A stretch of DNA of 64,000 nucleotides, taken from Microbotryomycetes sp. JL201. Lineage: Eukaryota > Basidiomycota > Microbotryomycetes. The DNA lies in NCBI GenBank assembly GCA_033819885.1, contig JAQYUZ010000028.1, forward strand, positions 62,001 to 126,000. Direction: 5' to 3'. Position numbers and translations under genes: made by a program. Below, one piece after another: positions 1-12,667 of the stretch (within the stretch, counting starts at the first letter, position 1; every line of letters starts with the position of its first letter). The notes under the pieces were generated by a model, which was given only the letters and a program-made list of their open reading frames with translations, had not been told where the DNA came from and searched no databases.

Positions 1-280
1 GACTCAAATAATTCGACGCTGCACAAGCAGGAGGGTTCAAATGTTGGAAAATTGGGAGGTGGAACAGTCGGTCGAACGTGAGCCAAGGTGGAGTCGGAAG
101 AGTGGTTGCGATTGCACAGGCGGAAACGTTGGCGAGAGGGCAAGAGCACGAACGAGCGTTTTTTCCCTTCTGAAATACAAAGACGTCTTTACCCAAAGAA
201 TTTGTACAGTGAAGCAAATGATGATCATGTTATGATAACGGTCCTTTAGGTGAAATGCCTCTTTCATCCGAGCACATCTA

Positions 281-2143
281 TCAATGACCGTTCGCGCTCG
301 CCTTGATCAATCCCGACTCGTACTCTTGCACAGCTTGCTCAAGCGCAGTAGCTGCTTGCCAGCAATCGTCCCAATTGTTGTACATCGGAACAGGCGCCAA
401 TCGAATCACACCGGGTCGGCGCTCGTCCCCAAGAACGCCCTTTGCACGCATCGACTCGAATATCGGGTCCATGCACTCGACCGGGTGGAACAAGAGTGAC
501 AGCTGAGCACCACGACGAGATGGATCTGATGGTGTGATGATCGTGAAATGCACCTTCTTGCCGTCCGACGACGAAGACGACAACTTCTCAGCAGACACGT
601 AATGTTTGTTCGCCATGAGCATCGCCTCGAGATATTGCGTCATGTCGATGCTCTTTTGACGCAATGGTGCCAAAACATGCGAGCTCGATGAGCCGTTGGT
701 AAGCGATTTGCTGTGCACGGCACCGGCCTTTTCAAACAGCTGGAGCGACGAGATGAGACTGATCACGTCTAGTACGGACGGATTCGACATTTGCCATCCA
801 GCAGCTCCAGGCATCGGGTCAAAGTCGTTCGGCATCTGGAATCGGGTCTCTCGGTTGTGTCCGTACCATCCAGCCAATCTGATGGAGCCCAAGTCAGAGA
901 GGACTGGCTTGGTCGCCACTTGACCACAACGTACCGCTTCTTGTCAGCCCATCGTTCGTGTACAAAAATACCTGCGATGCCTCCTGGGCCAGTGTTGAGA
1001 TACTTGTAGGTGCACCAGCAGGCGAAATCGACACCCCAATCGTGCAACTTGATAGGCACGTTGCCAGCGGCGTGCGCGCAGTCGAAGGCAACGAGGCAGC
1101 CCTGCAAATCAACATTGACGTCAATATATCGAGCACTCCAGAAATCCCGCCAATGCCTGAACAAACCTTGGCATGACCGGCCTTCGTGATTGCCTCCATA
1201 TCGAACCATTCGCCGCTATAGAACTGAATGGCACCAAAACAAATGATGGCAATCGAGTCTCCCTGTTCCTCGATGATTTGCAGAATGTCTTCCGTCCTGA
1301 TATTAAACTCGCCATCGCGGGGATACACGCGCAGCAGGCTCTCTTCTGTGAATCCGTTGACGGCTGCCTGCGATGCAAAGGCGTACTACATGCGGCGCAA
1401 CGAAGTCAGTGCCGCCGGTTTCAGTGTGGTGATATCGTAAGGCATTACCTGATCTGATGGGAATGCCTTGCCCTCAAACATGATCTTGTGGCGTTGAGCC
1501 GTTGGGCGGTAGAATGACGAGAACAGGGCATGAAGATTAGCCGTGAGGGTGCCCATGCAAGCTACTTCGAGAGTTTTGGCACCTGTATACGGAAAAACAT
1601 TGTATACGTCGTCAACGAGGGTCACAGCAAGTCACTATTTCTCAGATGCTCACCGACGACTTTTGCCATCGTCTCTTGCACTTTGCCGTCGATCTCGACC
1701 CATTCTCTGCCGTGCTCGTGATCGTGGTGACCAAGCACACCACTGATACCGCGATTAGAAGGCAAGCCACAGTCAGCCAGCCCAGCTCTAAGGCACATGT
1801 GGCGCCGGCAACATCCGACTCACGCCTGCGCCCACACGTCGAGCTCTTCCTTGATTAGTTGCGGCGTCTGCTTGGGCATCAACCCAAGGCTATTGCCTGC
1901 AAAGTACGCCGACGGCTGCTGCGCCGTCTCGTCGTCGTCTCGCTGCTCTCGCGCGTGCGCCGGACGAACACGCTTGCGGGTTGGAAATGTGTACAGCTGC
2001 CTAAAGTCCTTGAGCGCGTCTTGCTCGTCCGCGTACGTTGCGAGCGTGCGATCCGTGATGTCCTTTGCCCCACTCGCGGCGAGCATCTGCTGTGCAGCAA
2101 TCGCATTCTTGCCATTAGCCGTCGTCATCGTCGTCATTGTCAT
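281..2143 (-). CDS. BNA5: Kynureninase (L-kynurenine hydrolase), spliced
   Basis: Kynureninase is a cytosolic PLP enzyme that cleaves kynurenine or 3-hydroxykynurenine to anthranilate or 3-hydroxyanthranilate in tryptophan breakdown and de novo NAD synthesis. The first exon (from ATG 2143) carries the family block [11 protein letters not shown]. Later exons give [33 protein letters not shown], the [17 protein letters not shown] block, and the PLP-lysine region [14 protein letters not shown] near 980-1020. The C-terminal exon reads [13 protein letters not shown] and ends at the TGA at 281-283. At least five short introns interrupt it. One has a clean GTACGT donor after HERWADKKR, so that KKR joins LAGWYGHN. 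All core blocks are present in family order and the span suits a full-length enzyme of about 450-480 residues. Its start faces the esterase start across about 640 bp. Family assignment is firm; exact exon ends are my reading. Confidence 0.93.
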
Positions 2144-2784
2144 GTTTGCTCTCTGTCTACAAGGATCCTGTCGCCGAAAGATCTCTGAGTCAGGAAACTA
2201 AGCCCGCCAGCGCTGGCCCGCTGTCCTCGAGCGCACGGACCGCAACGGCCGCGCCGTCTGAGCACGGACGGCAAGCCGTGCGCTCGCCGAAAAAGTTTGC
2301 GGTGTGCCCGTCGCGGCGCGGGCACATCTTCAACGCGACAGATAGGCAAATTTCGTCCAGTTAGGTTATATGGCCCTGGTCATTCGTTTCTGACGTACTG
2401 GCTGTCCCATCATGGGCTCCATGTCGGTTGCTAGATTGCCCTATGCTCGATTCATGTGCCAACTCGGCCACTCAACGGACACCTTACATGATATTCAGCT
2501 TCTCCCCACTCTGTTAGCAAAGGAACTGTGTGCGTGTACTAAGCCTCGCGTCGTGTTGCTGGACGCTCGAGCCTCCCCCTTCCCCCCACCTGGGCGAAAT
2601 TGTATAAACGCGCTGTGCTGGTAATCGTTCGTTTGGGATTCAGCTATTTACAGCGTAGAGGCTCGCTAAGGGACCCCGTCGGCATATGCAACGAATCGGA
2701 AGATCGGCTTTTCGACGTCGCCGGTGGAGCTCCAGCCAGGGCTCGCACAGCGAGCTTGTTCTATTAGATCTGCCCGTGTCGACG
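2144..2784. other. Intergenic region between divergent starts (kynureninase / esterase)
   Basis: A 641 bp gap between two divergent start codons. It must hold both promoters. The only candidate element seen is a TATA-like hexamer at 2603-2608. No RNA gene or repeat was recognised. Confidence 0.5.
2603..2608 (+). promoter_or_regulatory. TATA-like hexamer upstream of the esterase gene
   Basis: TATAAA lies about 180 bp before the preferred ATG at 2785 and about 80 bp before an in-frame upstream ATG at 2686. A single short match in a promoter-sized gap is weak evidence. Confidence 0.2.
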
Positions 2785-4786
2785 ATGAGCGCCAATCTCA
2801 ACAACCAGGGTACGACACCCGTTCCACCGAACAAGGCACTTCTGCAGCTAGTGAGCGGCTCTGCGCCAAGGCGGCTCACCTTGCCGCTCCTGCTCCACTT
2901 TCTCTACGTCTTTCTACCAAACTTGCGTTAGTCAAGCCTGCCATGGCAGTTTTCTTCAACTTTGTCATCTCAAGCGCAACTGTTCTGACACATACTTCGG
3001 ATCGCGGTCCCCGCAGTGTTTGTGCTGCCGGCGCGCTTGGTTTGGCATCACTTGATCAACCGATGGCGCTCAAATGTCGCCAAGATTGGCCGGCCCGTCT
3101 ACAGCGATTTTGTCGTCAAGTTGTCGCAGTTCATCCTCTCGAGATGCACTGCTGCCGAGGCACGCATCCTGTTCAATCGTACGGTCGCGTACGATATCAC
3201 GTTCAAAGGGCCTCAGTTTGCTGGTTATCGCGACTGGGTCACGCCCGTGGACGTAAAGGGTGTCCAAGGGCGGTGGATTGCACCGCCTGGCACCAAACGC
3301 AAGGACGACGAAGTTGTTCTGTACTTTATCCATGGTCAGTCGGCGATTGGAATTGCCCCGAGCGCCGAGACTGAGCGAGATGGCTCTATCGTACGACGCA
3401 GGCGGCGGATTCGTCCTCGACACGGCAGGAAACGCCCAAGTGTACTTCTTGCAGCTGGCCAAGGAGCTGAACAAGCGGCGAAAAGTGCGATTCTCAGTGT
3501 TTCAGATCGACTATGGCGAGTAACAGCCTTTCTGACATCCTTGGCACCTTTTATCGCTGACATGACCCATATGCAGAGTTGGCACCCGAGTTCAAATATC
3601 CTTCTCAACTCATCGAAGTGCAGGCAGGGTATCATTATCTCGTCAACACGCTCGGAATCGAGCCCGAGAAGATCTGCGTCGCAGGCGACTCTGCAGGCGG
3701 CAATCTTTGCTTGACATTCTTGATGCATCTCGCTCGACCTAACCCTAAGATCATCGTGCCAGAAGCTCTTGGTCCTGTGCCGAAACGACCAGGAGTGAGG
3801 CAGAAGAGCGGATGAGGGGAGAATCAAGCTGACCGCCTTCACGCACAGTCTGCATTCTTGATCTCACCAATGGTGAATCTGGCTTCGGCGCATCCTTCGA
3901 GGCGATCTGGAAACGAGTTTGACTATATCGAGGATGGCGGAGCTTACCGAGTCGGCCTCGACTATATAGGCCAGCCGCCCCTGCGAGAAAACGTCCCGTC
4001 ATTCAACCCGATCTACTTCTTCAAAATGCCACATCCGGCACCTCCTCCGAGCATCCTGGCGGCAAAGAAGCCGTGGAACGGTACAGAGGGCGAAGGATTG
4101 GACCTGCTGTGGTCGCCATACGTCAACCCAAGCGCCAACGAAGACTTGTCATGGTGGAAAGAGGCGTTGCCTGGAAATGGAAGGACGCTCGTCAGCTGGG
4201 GTAAGCTGGGTTGCCGGCGAGTGTCCTAGGTACATGCTCGCTGACCCGGATGGATTTGCAGGTGGCAAGGAAGTTTTTGCAGATGATATCGAGCACTTTA
4301 TAGCAGAGTCTGAGAAGGTCAGTTGGCAAATCGTTTTGCGGATGAATGCTTGCTAAGTGAGACGCTTTTCCAGGCGGGTGTCTCGCCGCAAAGACTGGTC
4401 AAGCCGCTCGGCGCTCATGACTGGGTACTTTATGATTCGGTGAGTCCAAAGCTCGTATATGTTATATCTTGCTGAGTTCCTCGCATCAGTTCATTCCCGG
4501 GGTCTGGGATACGTACACCAAAGGACCAGATCGCGAAAAGAGCTACAACGTACAAGCTGTCGCTTCATTCCTGCAAGAAATTGACATCGAGCGACACAAA
4601 GCCCGCTTCACGTCAGTCCCGAAAACAGGCTCGAATGACCTGGCCCCGCAACGAGAAGGAAAGAGGGAGCCCGAGCAGGCCGAAGTCGAGCGCGAAAAGA
4701 AGCTCGCGGCCAAAGTTGAACCGAAACAGGACAAGAGTTCCGCGACGCCAAAGCAGAAGCCAGTCGGGCAGGGCAAAAAGGCGTGA
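2785..4786 (+). CDS. Alpha/beta-hydrolase esterase, hormone-sensitive-lipase type
   Basis: A spliced esterase/lipase-like hydrolase. The oxyanion motif HGGGF forms when the exon ending in FIHG at about 3332 is joined to the exon starting GGGFVLDTAGN. The nucleophile elbow GDSAGG follows in the exon near 3690, and a candidate catalytic histidine sits in LGAHDWVLYDS near 4410. Before these is a hydrophobic N-terminal stretch (LPLLLHFLYVFLP) that may anchor the protein in a membrane, as in fungal steryl-acetyl-hydrolase-type enzymes. The last exon adds a lysine/glutamate-rich tail of about 60 residues that is not part of the hydrolase fold. About six short introns are needed. I chose ATG 2785 (MSANLNN); an in-frame ATG at 2686 would lengthen the N-terminus. 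The substrate cannot be told from sequence. Confidence 0.85.
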
Positions 4787-5312
4787 TATTTAATTTGGAT
4801 AGCGCGCGCAACGTAGTCTTCTGTGCCAACGAGCTCGTGTTGTGTGATTGACGGTGACAATCTCGCGATCCTGCAATCGAACTCTCTTGTTCTCTCAAGC
4901 AGAGAAAAACAGCCCTGCCAGCCACCTCCTGGCTACGCGCCTTCGGACGACCAGATCCATCGCGAGCCTATCGACCACGGCGGTCGTGTCACGTGACACT
5001 TTCGAGCCCTCTGAGAACGCTTCGTTCCTTGCAGATTCCAACCCAAGTTTGGCTAACAAAAGAGCGGGCAGAAAGTTGGATCAACTTTTCCTGACTTACA
5101 CAGCCTTATGCGAACTTTCGAGGCTGCGCAATAGGTGCAGAAAACGGACATCGAGTGTTCAAACCGCTCTAACGCGTTCGGACAGTGTATTGAGGCTTTG
5201 GCAGCCACCTACAAGGGTACTGTGCGGCTGGTGACCCTCATGAAAGGCAGCTTGACGTTTGAGCATGCAAGTTTTGCCTATCTATATGTTGAGTGAAAGC
5301 CTTTCTCAACGC
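4787..5312. other. Intergenic region before tRNA-Lys
   Basis: A 526 bp gap without a recognised gene. Its last part holds a TATA-like run at 5283-5288, about 30 bp before the tRNA, and CAACGC directly upstream of it. Both features recur at the other tRNA-Lys loci. Confidence 0.5.
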
Positions 5313-5397
5313 GCCCGGTTAGCTCAGTCGGTAGAGCACCAGACTCTTAGTCTACCAGATTATCTGGTGGTCGTGGGTTCGAGCCCCACATTGGGCG
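5313..5397 (+). tRNA. tRNA-Lys(CTT) with a 12-nt intron
   Basis: The 85-nt gene folds as a full cloverleaf. Acceptor GCCCGGT pairs with ATTGGGC and the discriminator is G. The D stem is GCTC/GAGC, the anticodon stem CCAGA/TCTGG, and the T stem GTGGG/CCCAC with loop TTCGAGC. The anticodon loop is 19 nt, that is 7 plus a 12-nt intron (GTCTACCAGATT) after position 37, with anticodon CTT. A run of five T follows within 10 bp and serves as the Pol III terminator. The gene is identical to the copies at 30631, 41972 and 52797. Confidence 0.96.
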
Positions 5398-5766
5398 TTT
5401 CTTTTTGCTTGTTTTCCAACAAGCCTCGGCGAGGCCGCAGGACGACACTCTTTTTTTTTCCCTTGCCAAACAGGGTGGTGAGAAGTCACAGGTAGAAGAT
5501 GTGCGAGCCTCGCTGTTCTCTTCGTACTGTGCCACGTGCGGAGCAGGTTGGCTGTCGTTATCGCAGCTCATGTACTGCTGCAGCTTTTCCCAGTTCTTTC
5601 CGAAGCTCGCCACATGCACTCATCATAAGTCGCAACAGCCTGTCAGCTTGAAAGCGTTGTCTGTTGCTAAGGGGGAGCTGCCACGTCGCTGGCCACTCGC
5701 TGACGGCCAATGAATTGATGCGAATGCAAGCAAACCGAATAATGATATTACGCTCTAGACCGATAT
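5398..5766. other. Intergenic region between tRNA-Lys and GT31 gene
   Basis: A 369 bp gap holding the tRNA terminator T-run and a second poly-T stretch near 5450. No gene is supported. A reading frame that runs antisense through the tRNA is a shadow. Confidence 0.5.
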
Positions 5767-7719
5767 CTAATGACCTTTGCCATGCCACCACGAACTCTTT
5801 TTCGATGTGCGTCCCGCTCTGCCATCCCAGATGATGTCCACCTTTTCGCCTTCACGGTTCTTGTGTTCGAGCTTGACAATGTCTGGCTCCAAGTGCTTGA
5901 CGCCCGTCAAATAATACGTCCGTTTCTCGAGTGCCTCTTCTTGACCGGGTCGAATCGGATGAAACGTTTCAAACTCCCACCACGTATGCTCCTGAGAAAC
6001 CGAACGAATCAGCGGCTCTGCAAACAATCTCATCGCGAACAGTGCCGACGCACCGACTTTTCGAGCTCGCTCTCGGTCAAGGCCTTTGCCTCGAGTACGA
6101 CGCTGTAGCCGAGGTTGACGACGACTTTACCGTTCTCAAAGACGTACCGCCGTTGCCAGTTGTCTCCGTTGACCGCTTTCGCCGCCTTGCCGACGATCGT
6201 GACTTGCTTGCGAAGGTCCCCTGTGCCAGTTTCTGACCATGGTGGAAACAACGTGAACCAGCTACGGCAGTAACGAGTGTTAATTGATCCATCTTAGCGC
6301 CCCACTTTGCGTCGACAATGCTCACCTGCCCCAATGATGAATCGACGTAAACAGAAAGCCAGACTGAAAAAAGCCAGTGCCATCTCCGCGAATGTCCATT
6401 TGATGTAGAGTCGGGTCGATCGTGAGAATCTCTTTGACTTCCTTTTTAGTTACTCGAGCCGCGCAGTGGCTGACCATTGCATCGCCACCAAAGGATGCAC
6501 CGTACTCGTCGAGACACTCTCGAACTGCAGCAAAGACGACGTCAGCGTTTCACTCGGTCTCTGGTTCATCGTAGCCGTATTCACAAGCTCCAGGCTGGTT
6601 CATCATTTCAAGGAGCCTTCTGCTGACGTAGATGCCTGCACCACCGTAGCTGATATGACCCCATTGTTTCACCTGGACCCATACCGTTAGATGACACATG
6701 TAATCTCTGCTTCTGGCTGGCTCACCTGCTTCTTCGATTCACTGAGTGCACCGATGAGCACAGGCTCGGTAAAGTCGTGCTGCGACAGCATGCGTTTGAC
6801 TGAATCGAAGTCTGGAAAGAACGTGTCGTCGTCCCTGCAACATCTTGTTGAGTTGGTCCGGCCTGCACAGCCTTCGTTCCCCGATAACCACTTACATGAA
6901 CACGAACCACTCTGTCGTGACAGCTTCTTGCGCCTCACGCTTGAGTGCCTCTTCCCACATCTCTTCTGCCAAGCTAAAGTAGCGCGTCTCGAATCGGTCG
7001 CTCTCGCGCTTGCGCATGACCAGGTTGATGCCCAAGCTGCGTGCCTCTTCGACGGCCTCGCGCGTGCGTGCCGCCTCTGTCGGATTTGGCGGTGGCGTCA
7101 AGATCAACAAGCGCGACGAGTCTTTCCAGGCGTCGTTTGTGCCAGAGTCGAGCGCGGATGCGCCTGCGGCGGTCGGAATCCAGTGTTGCCACACCGGAAT
7201 GTTGTACAAGACGCGGTCTGCGGTCGTCGACATGCCAAACATGACCTTGCTGTCTGACCAAGTCTGTGGGACTGCGGGTGGTGCTGACGACGGAACTGTG
7301 TACATCGGACACAGCTGCTTGCCCTGCTCGTCTGGGTCAATGTCGAGCCTGCCTCTGCCGGGCACGTTGGCCGCAGCGGCTGCCGCCTTGTCCGAGATGT
7401 GCTGGGCGAGTCTGAGGTCGCGGGGCGGGTACGCCCAAGGCAGGAACGTGCCCGGGTCCGTCACAAAGTGAGTTCGGTTCGTGCGCCTGTGATTGAGGCC
7501 GTCGCCGCGCAGGATCACGGTCGGCACGTGTTTTCGCGAGGTTGACCACGGGCAGTAGCTCATCAGTGTTGCCGCCGTCGTCGTCGCAGCAGTGCCGGTG
7601 CGTGCGCCTGCCGTGCGCTTGTCTGTGACCGAGTCGGCTTGGTTGAGCCACCAAATGACGAACGAAAGAGCGACGAGCATGCCGAGCAAGTGGCTCGTCT
7701 TGAGCTTGGACCCTGCCAT
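5767..7719 (-). CDS. Fringe-type glycosyltransferase (GT31-like), type II membrane protein
   Basis: The N-terminus (ATG 7719) has a short cytosolic segment followed by a single membrane anchor (LLGMLVALSFVIWWL), which is the layout of a Golgi glycosyltransferase. The catalytic part forms across an intron: TEWFVF joins to give FMDDDTFFPDF, the metal-binding DDD motif of the fringe/C1GALT group. Next come QWGHISYGGAGIYVSRRLLEMM and a YDEPETERNADVVF-like acidic block, both typical of these fungal proteins. Further exons supply a C-terminal region ending in SSWWHGKGH. About six short introns fit. Donor and acceptor sugars cannot be deduced. The stop is TAG at 5767-5769. Confidence 0.85.
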
Positions 7720-8143
7720 CTTTCGTGTCGGTCAAACACTCGCAGTAGACGCACGGCCCTGTCGTCTGACTTGTCGAGTCTTTGTAGTGACAAAGGCGAG
7801 CAAGCCTCGCAGCGGCTCGACAAGGTGACAGCCACCCCCGGGACCAGCAACCGACGTCCACCAAGCACTTGACCAATTTAACTCGAGCGAGCGAGCGGGG
7901 ATTCAGCGTGCGCGCAATAGCATGCACCCAAGGACAAGCTCGGCCGCGAGAGCGACACGCCGTCATTAAACAGCCTGCGCCCGCAGCAGGCACCGGTATG
8001 TATGCCATTTCCAACCCGATATCACCTGTTACAAATCATGTTGAAGAATAAAACTCTATAGATTTCGGTGCGGGAGTGTTTTCCTCCTTTATCCATGCGA
8101 AACGAAACAACGACCTGATCCATCTGTGCATGCCTCGCGCACA
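7720..8143. other. Intergenic region, GT31 promoter side and MET5 3' side
   Basis: A 424 bp gap between two minus-strand genes. No motif, RNA or repeat was recognised in it. Confidence 0.45.
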
Positions 8144-11100
8144 TCATGCCTCAACAGCAACACCAGGCGACGCGCCGTCGTCTGCAACGACTGTCAGCCC
8201 ATTGTCGAAAACCGTACGACTCGGTAACGAAACAAGAGGAAACTCACAAAATTCTTTGCCGCTCTTGGTCGCGCTAATGATACCTTTTCGAATGACGAAA
8301 TCGCCAAAGTGCTCGCCGTCGTTGCGCTCGAGTGCGTACGATTTGATCATTGGCTTGAGAATGTCGAGAATCTCTTGTTCGCCGACGGCCTCGCGGTAAA
8401 TCTTGTTCAGGCGCTGGCCGTAATAACCACCGCCGAGCAACATGAGATAGGAGCCGGGTGCTTTACCGACAAACGCGATCTCAGCAGCCCATGGCCGTGC
8501 ACCTGCGCAGAAGACAGCCGGGATCAGCTCATCACTCTGGGAGAAAGCTAGTCGACGAAAACTCACAGCCGTTAGGGCAACCAGTCATACGCATCGTGAT
8601 CGAGTCGTTGCGAAGACCACTCTCCTCCATCAATTCCTCGACCTTGTCAATGAGGACTGGTAGGTACCTTTCAGACTCTGCCATGGCCAGGCCGCACGTC
8701 GGGAATGCAACGCAAGCCGCACTCGACAACCGCAGCGCAGAAAAGTCAGTCTTGTCCAGGCCGTGCTTGTGCAGCAGCTGCTGGATCGTCTTCTCCTCCG
8801 AAGGCGGAATATCGGCGATGATGACGTGTTGATTGGGCGTCAGGCGGAACACACCCTTGTGCACCTTTGCAATCTCGCGCAAGGCCGTCTTGTATGCTCG
8901 GCCAGGCTCGTCTTGCACGCGACCGTTCTCGACAAAGGCGGTGAAATGGCGACGACCATCGTGGCCAGTCTGCCATCCAAACTCGTCCACATTCGACGTG
9001 AAAGAGTACGGCCGTGCCGGATCGAGCTTGTATCCTAGCCGCTTCTCGACTTCGGCCTTAAAGTTGTCAAGGCCCATACGGTCAACGGTGTACTTGACAC
9101 GCGCATTCTTGCGGTTAGCGCGGTTCCCGTTGTCACGCTGCGTCAGCAGGACAGCCTTGGCGACCTCGAGACCTTGCTCGGGCTTGACAAAGCCAATGAC
9201 GTCCGCAAGACGCGGGTACGTCGTCTTCATTGAGCTGCAAAGTCTTTCATCAGCCAAAAGCACCGCCGCCGGCGATAATGCAGCTCACTGGGTAACGCCC
9301 ATGCCTCCACCAATGGTGACATTGTAGCCGAGCAGCTCTTTGTTGTCGTCGAGGATGGCGATATAGCCCAGATCGTGGCAGAACACGTCGACATCATTCG
9401 TTGGGGGCACGGCGATGGCAATCTTGAACTTGCGAGGCTGAAAGCAAAGCCAGTCAGCTCGCAATGCGGAATCCAAATGCTCAATTAAGACGTACCAAGT
9501 AGTATTCACCGTAAAGCGGCTCCACGTCATGAACAGCTTCGCCATACACTTGCTTCTGGTCAAGCCAGATCTCGGCGTACGCCGAGGTTTGTGGCTTGAG
9601 ACCATCAGACAACTCGCGCGAAAAGGCAAAGACCTTTTCGTGGAGCGGACCCAAGCTAGGGTTGCAAGAGCACATCTGGAACGACGTTTGTCAGCTTGTC
9701 ACTCGGCAGAGGCTTACGCGGAACAACTAACAACTGTACGGTTGACATCACCGCAGGCAGCAATCGTGTCAAGAGCCATTCTGTTGATCTCTTGAATCGC
9801 CGGCTTCAAATTAGCCTTGACGATACCGTGGAATTGGAAAGTCTGGCGAGTGGTCAATTTGAAAGTGTGATTGCCGCGCCTGTCGGAGATCTCGTCGACG
9901 GCGAGCCATTGTGCGGGCGTGCAAACGCCACCGGGAAGACGCATGCGGACCATGAACGAATAGGCCGGTTCGAGACCGGCAGCCTTGCGCTCGTCTCGGA
10001 TATCTCGGTCGTCCTGCTGGTAGATGCCGTGGAATTTGGTAATCTGTCCATCAGACTCGGCCAAAGCGCCCGTTGAGGTGTCTTCCAGGCCCTCCTTCAC
10101 CGTGCCACGCAAGTATTTAGACGCAATCTTGATGTGCTCGTTCGTGATCGGCTCAAGCTCTGGTTCGTTCGTCTCAAAGCTGTCAACGCCGAGCGCTTTC
10201 CACATTTTGGGCTCCCACATCTTGTACGCAGTCTGTGGTCCGTCAGGGTCCTGGTCGTCGCCCAGGCCGAGCTCAACCATCTCAACGGCGTTGAGAGCGA
10301 GCAACGCCTTGTGCAGATCCTTTGCGGGTTTGTTGTAGTAATGAGCATCCTCAGGTCGCGGCCAATAGTGAGAGTCACCGAGACCAAACACTGAAAAGTT
10401 CACGTTGGCCAAGTCGGAAACCTTGCCTGCCTGCATTGCCTTCCAGAACTCGCGACCGTTCTGCGGGAACTCGCCTTGTCCTGCGACAGAGGTGATGAAT
10501 GCAACGTTGGTCTCCAGCGGCAGGTCATTAAGAGCCATATCGTCGAATGCGAGCGTCCGTGCAGCAACACCGCGAGTTCGTGCGCGAGTTGCAAACTTCT
10601 TGGCCAGCTTCTCAGCGTTGCCACCGTCGGATGCGAACAGGACGAGCAAGGGCGGACCTTCGAGAGCACCAGACAGAGCATCAAATGCCTCACGAGCCTT
10701 CTTCTTTTGCGCAGCGACCATGGTGTTGTAGTACGAGCCCTCGAGCGCCTCACCGAATGTCGGCAAGCGGTTGCTCAGCTCTGTCAAATGGTTTTGTCGG
10801 TCAAGGAAGGTGCGCATCTCGGCCTTGATCTTCTCAGAATCGAGCTCGAAGACTTCCTGGCCGCGGAATTCGGCTGATGGGTCCCATCGGTACAGTGGCC
10901 AAGTGCCGATCTCGATAGCCTTCTTGGTCGACTTGAGCAGATCCAACGCACGCGTCGAGTCCTTCTCGCCTCCTGGAAGATACGCCAGAACGATAGACGG
11001 GCCTTTGTATGCGTCTGCATCGGCGAGGGCCCGCAAAGTCTGCGAAAAATCGCCATAGACGGCGCAAGATGCTACGTACGCGTTGCCGTACGTCATAGCA

Positions 11101-12667
11101 TATAGGCCCGCATCCTTTCGACGCTGCTTCAAAGGCTCGCCTTCGCCGGGCAAAGAGTAAGGCGTAGTATCGATCAAGAGCAAGTTGACATCGGCGCCTG
11201 TAGACAAGGCGTGGTGCAAGCCGGAGGCACCTAGATCGTGCGACCAGGCTTCAGAGCCAACGATCCAGTTAGACTTGCGTCGCAATTCGAGGTTTCTCAG
11301 TGCAGCCACGGGCGCCGACCGTGACTGAGCAATGGCGGAGATCGCCGCTTGGGTTTTTTTGTCGTTGCCGTCGTCTTGAAGCCAGGCGGTGAGTGCTTTG
11401 GCGACATCGTCTTCGACGTCAGATGAAGACAATGCAGAACGGACGCTTGCCCGGACAGCTTCACGCTGCTTCGCGGCGCCGAGAACGTGACCGAGTGCAT
11501 ATTCGGGCGATGTGGCCGAAACATGCGCGCCTGCAGGCAGCAACGACGTGGGCGAATTGGCAAGCCAGAGACGGTCTCCAAAGACCTCTGACAACAAGTT
11601 GGTATAGGTCGACTCGTGCTTTGGCACGGACACGGTCGTCGCATTTGAAGTCGAGGCGACAGAAGGTGTCGAGCCGACAGTGAATGGATGAGAACCCGAG
11701 GCGACGGCGTCTAAAAGGAGAAACAGTCAGAGGTCAATCGTAAAGTCGCAGTGGAAGAGAGCTGGCCTCGCGGCAACTGACCAGAGATCGCTTTCAAAGC
11801 CGCGGCTCCGTCCGACACCTCACCGAGTATGCCACTGAGCACGGCAGGTGCAGGTGCGTCACTGTCGTCGTCTGCGAAAGCGCCGACAACGTCCAAGAAG
11901 AGCGGTGACCATTTTGTAGTCTGCTTGTATGCCTGCTCGAGCACAACGACCGTCCTTGTCGAAGCCGGCACAAAAGCGCGGATTTGCTCCGTGGAGAGCG
12001 GTCGGTATTGGCTGATCAAGACGAGCCTGGTGTCGGCGGGTAAAGCTGAAGCGAGGGCAGATACGTTGCCGAGAGCGACGATGACTGTCGAGGGATTTTC
12101 GGCACCCGATACGGCGAAGGGCTCGGTGGCGAACTCTGCGGGCAGAGTGGCGTAGACGCTGGAGAAGGTGCCCGACAGCGACGACTTGTGCGCGTCACCA
12201 TTGGTCTGAGTGTGGCCATTGGCCGTGCTCACCGCGAGAGGCTTGGCGAGCCATTCACGGCCAACAGTGGCGCTGCCGAGGTCGACGGCGTTGTCAAACT
12301 CGCCGAAATGGACGACCGCGTGGCCGTGCGAGGCCACCTTGGCTGCAACGAGAGCGTTTGCAGCGGCTTGCTGCTGCGTGCTCGAGTAGATGAAAGCGAA
12401 AGCCGTGCTCGATCCGCGCAGGGCGACGACAGGCGAGTGGTCGCGAGTGGCGGCGGTCGAGACTTGGACGACGATGCGGCGCGAGGCGAGCTGCTTCAGC
12501 TGAGGAAGCAGCTGGATCAGTTTGGCTGGCTCGGTGATGAGCAGCACGGGCGCAGCCGCGCTGCTGTCGGCCGCTTCGAGTTGAGTCGAGCTCAACACGG
12601 GCGTCTGCACAACGACAGCGCCATCGACGGGCGTCGTCGAGTACACGCGCGAGTAGATGGCCGACAT
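8144..12667 (-). CDS. MET5: Sulfite reductase (NADPH) hemoprotein beta subunit
   Basis: This large subunit reduces sulfite to sulfide in sulfate assimilation, together with the flavoprotein MET10. Exon 1 (ATG 12667, [11 protein letters not shown]) and exon 2 encode the pyruvate-ferredoxin-oxidoreductase-like N-terminal region. A flavodoxin-like domain follows ([22 protein letters not shown], then [12 protein letters not shown]). The C-terminal part is the siroheme/4Fe-4S hemoprotein, with [27 protein letters not shown] spliced to MCSCNP, and the cluster cysteines in [21 protein letters not shown] and CPNGC. An intron at 11711-11781 joins KAISG to DAVASGSHP. The last exon ends [14 protein letters not shown]. 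Roughly 1,400 residues agrees with the fungal family. The gene appears intact. Confidence 0.95.

Noticed and set aside
5347-5619. Minus-strand frame containing GSNPRPPDNLVD
   Set aside because: It reads antisense through tRNA-Lys(CTT). The same false peptide type appears at each tRNA copy (30441-30668, 42011-42250).
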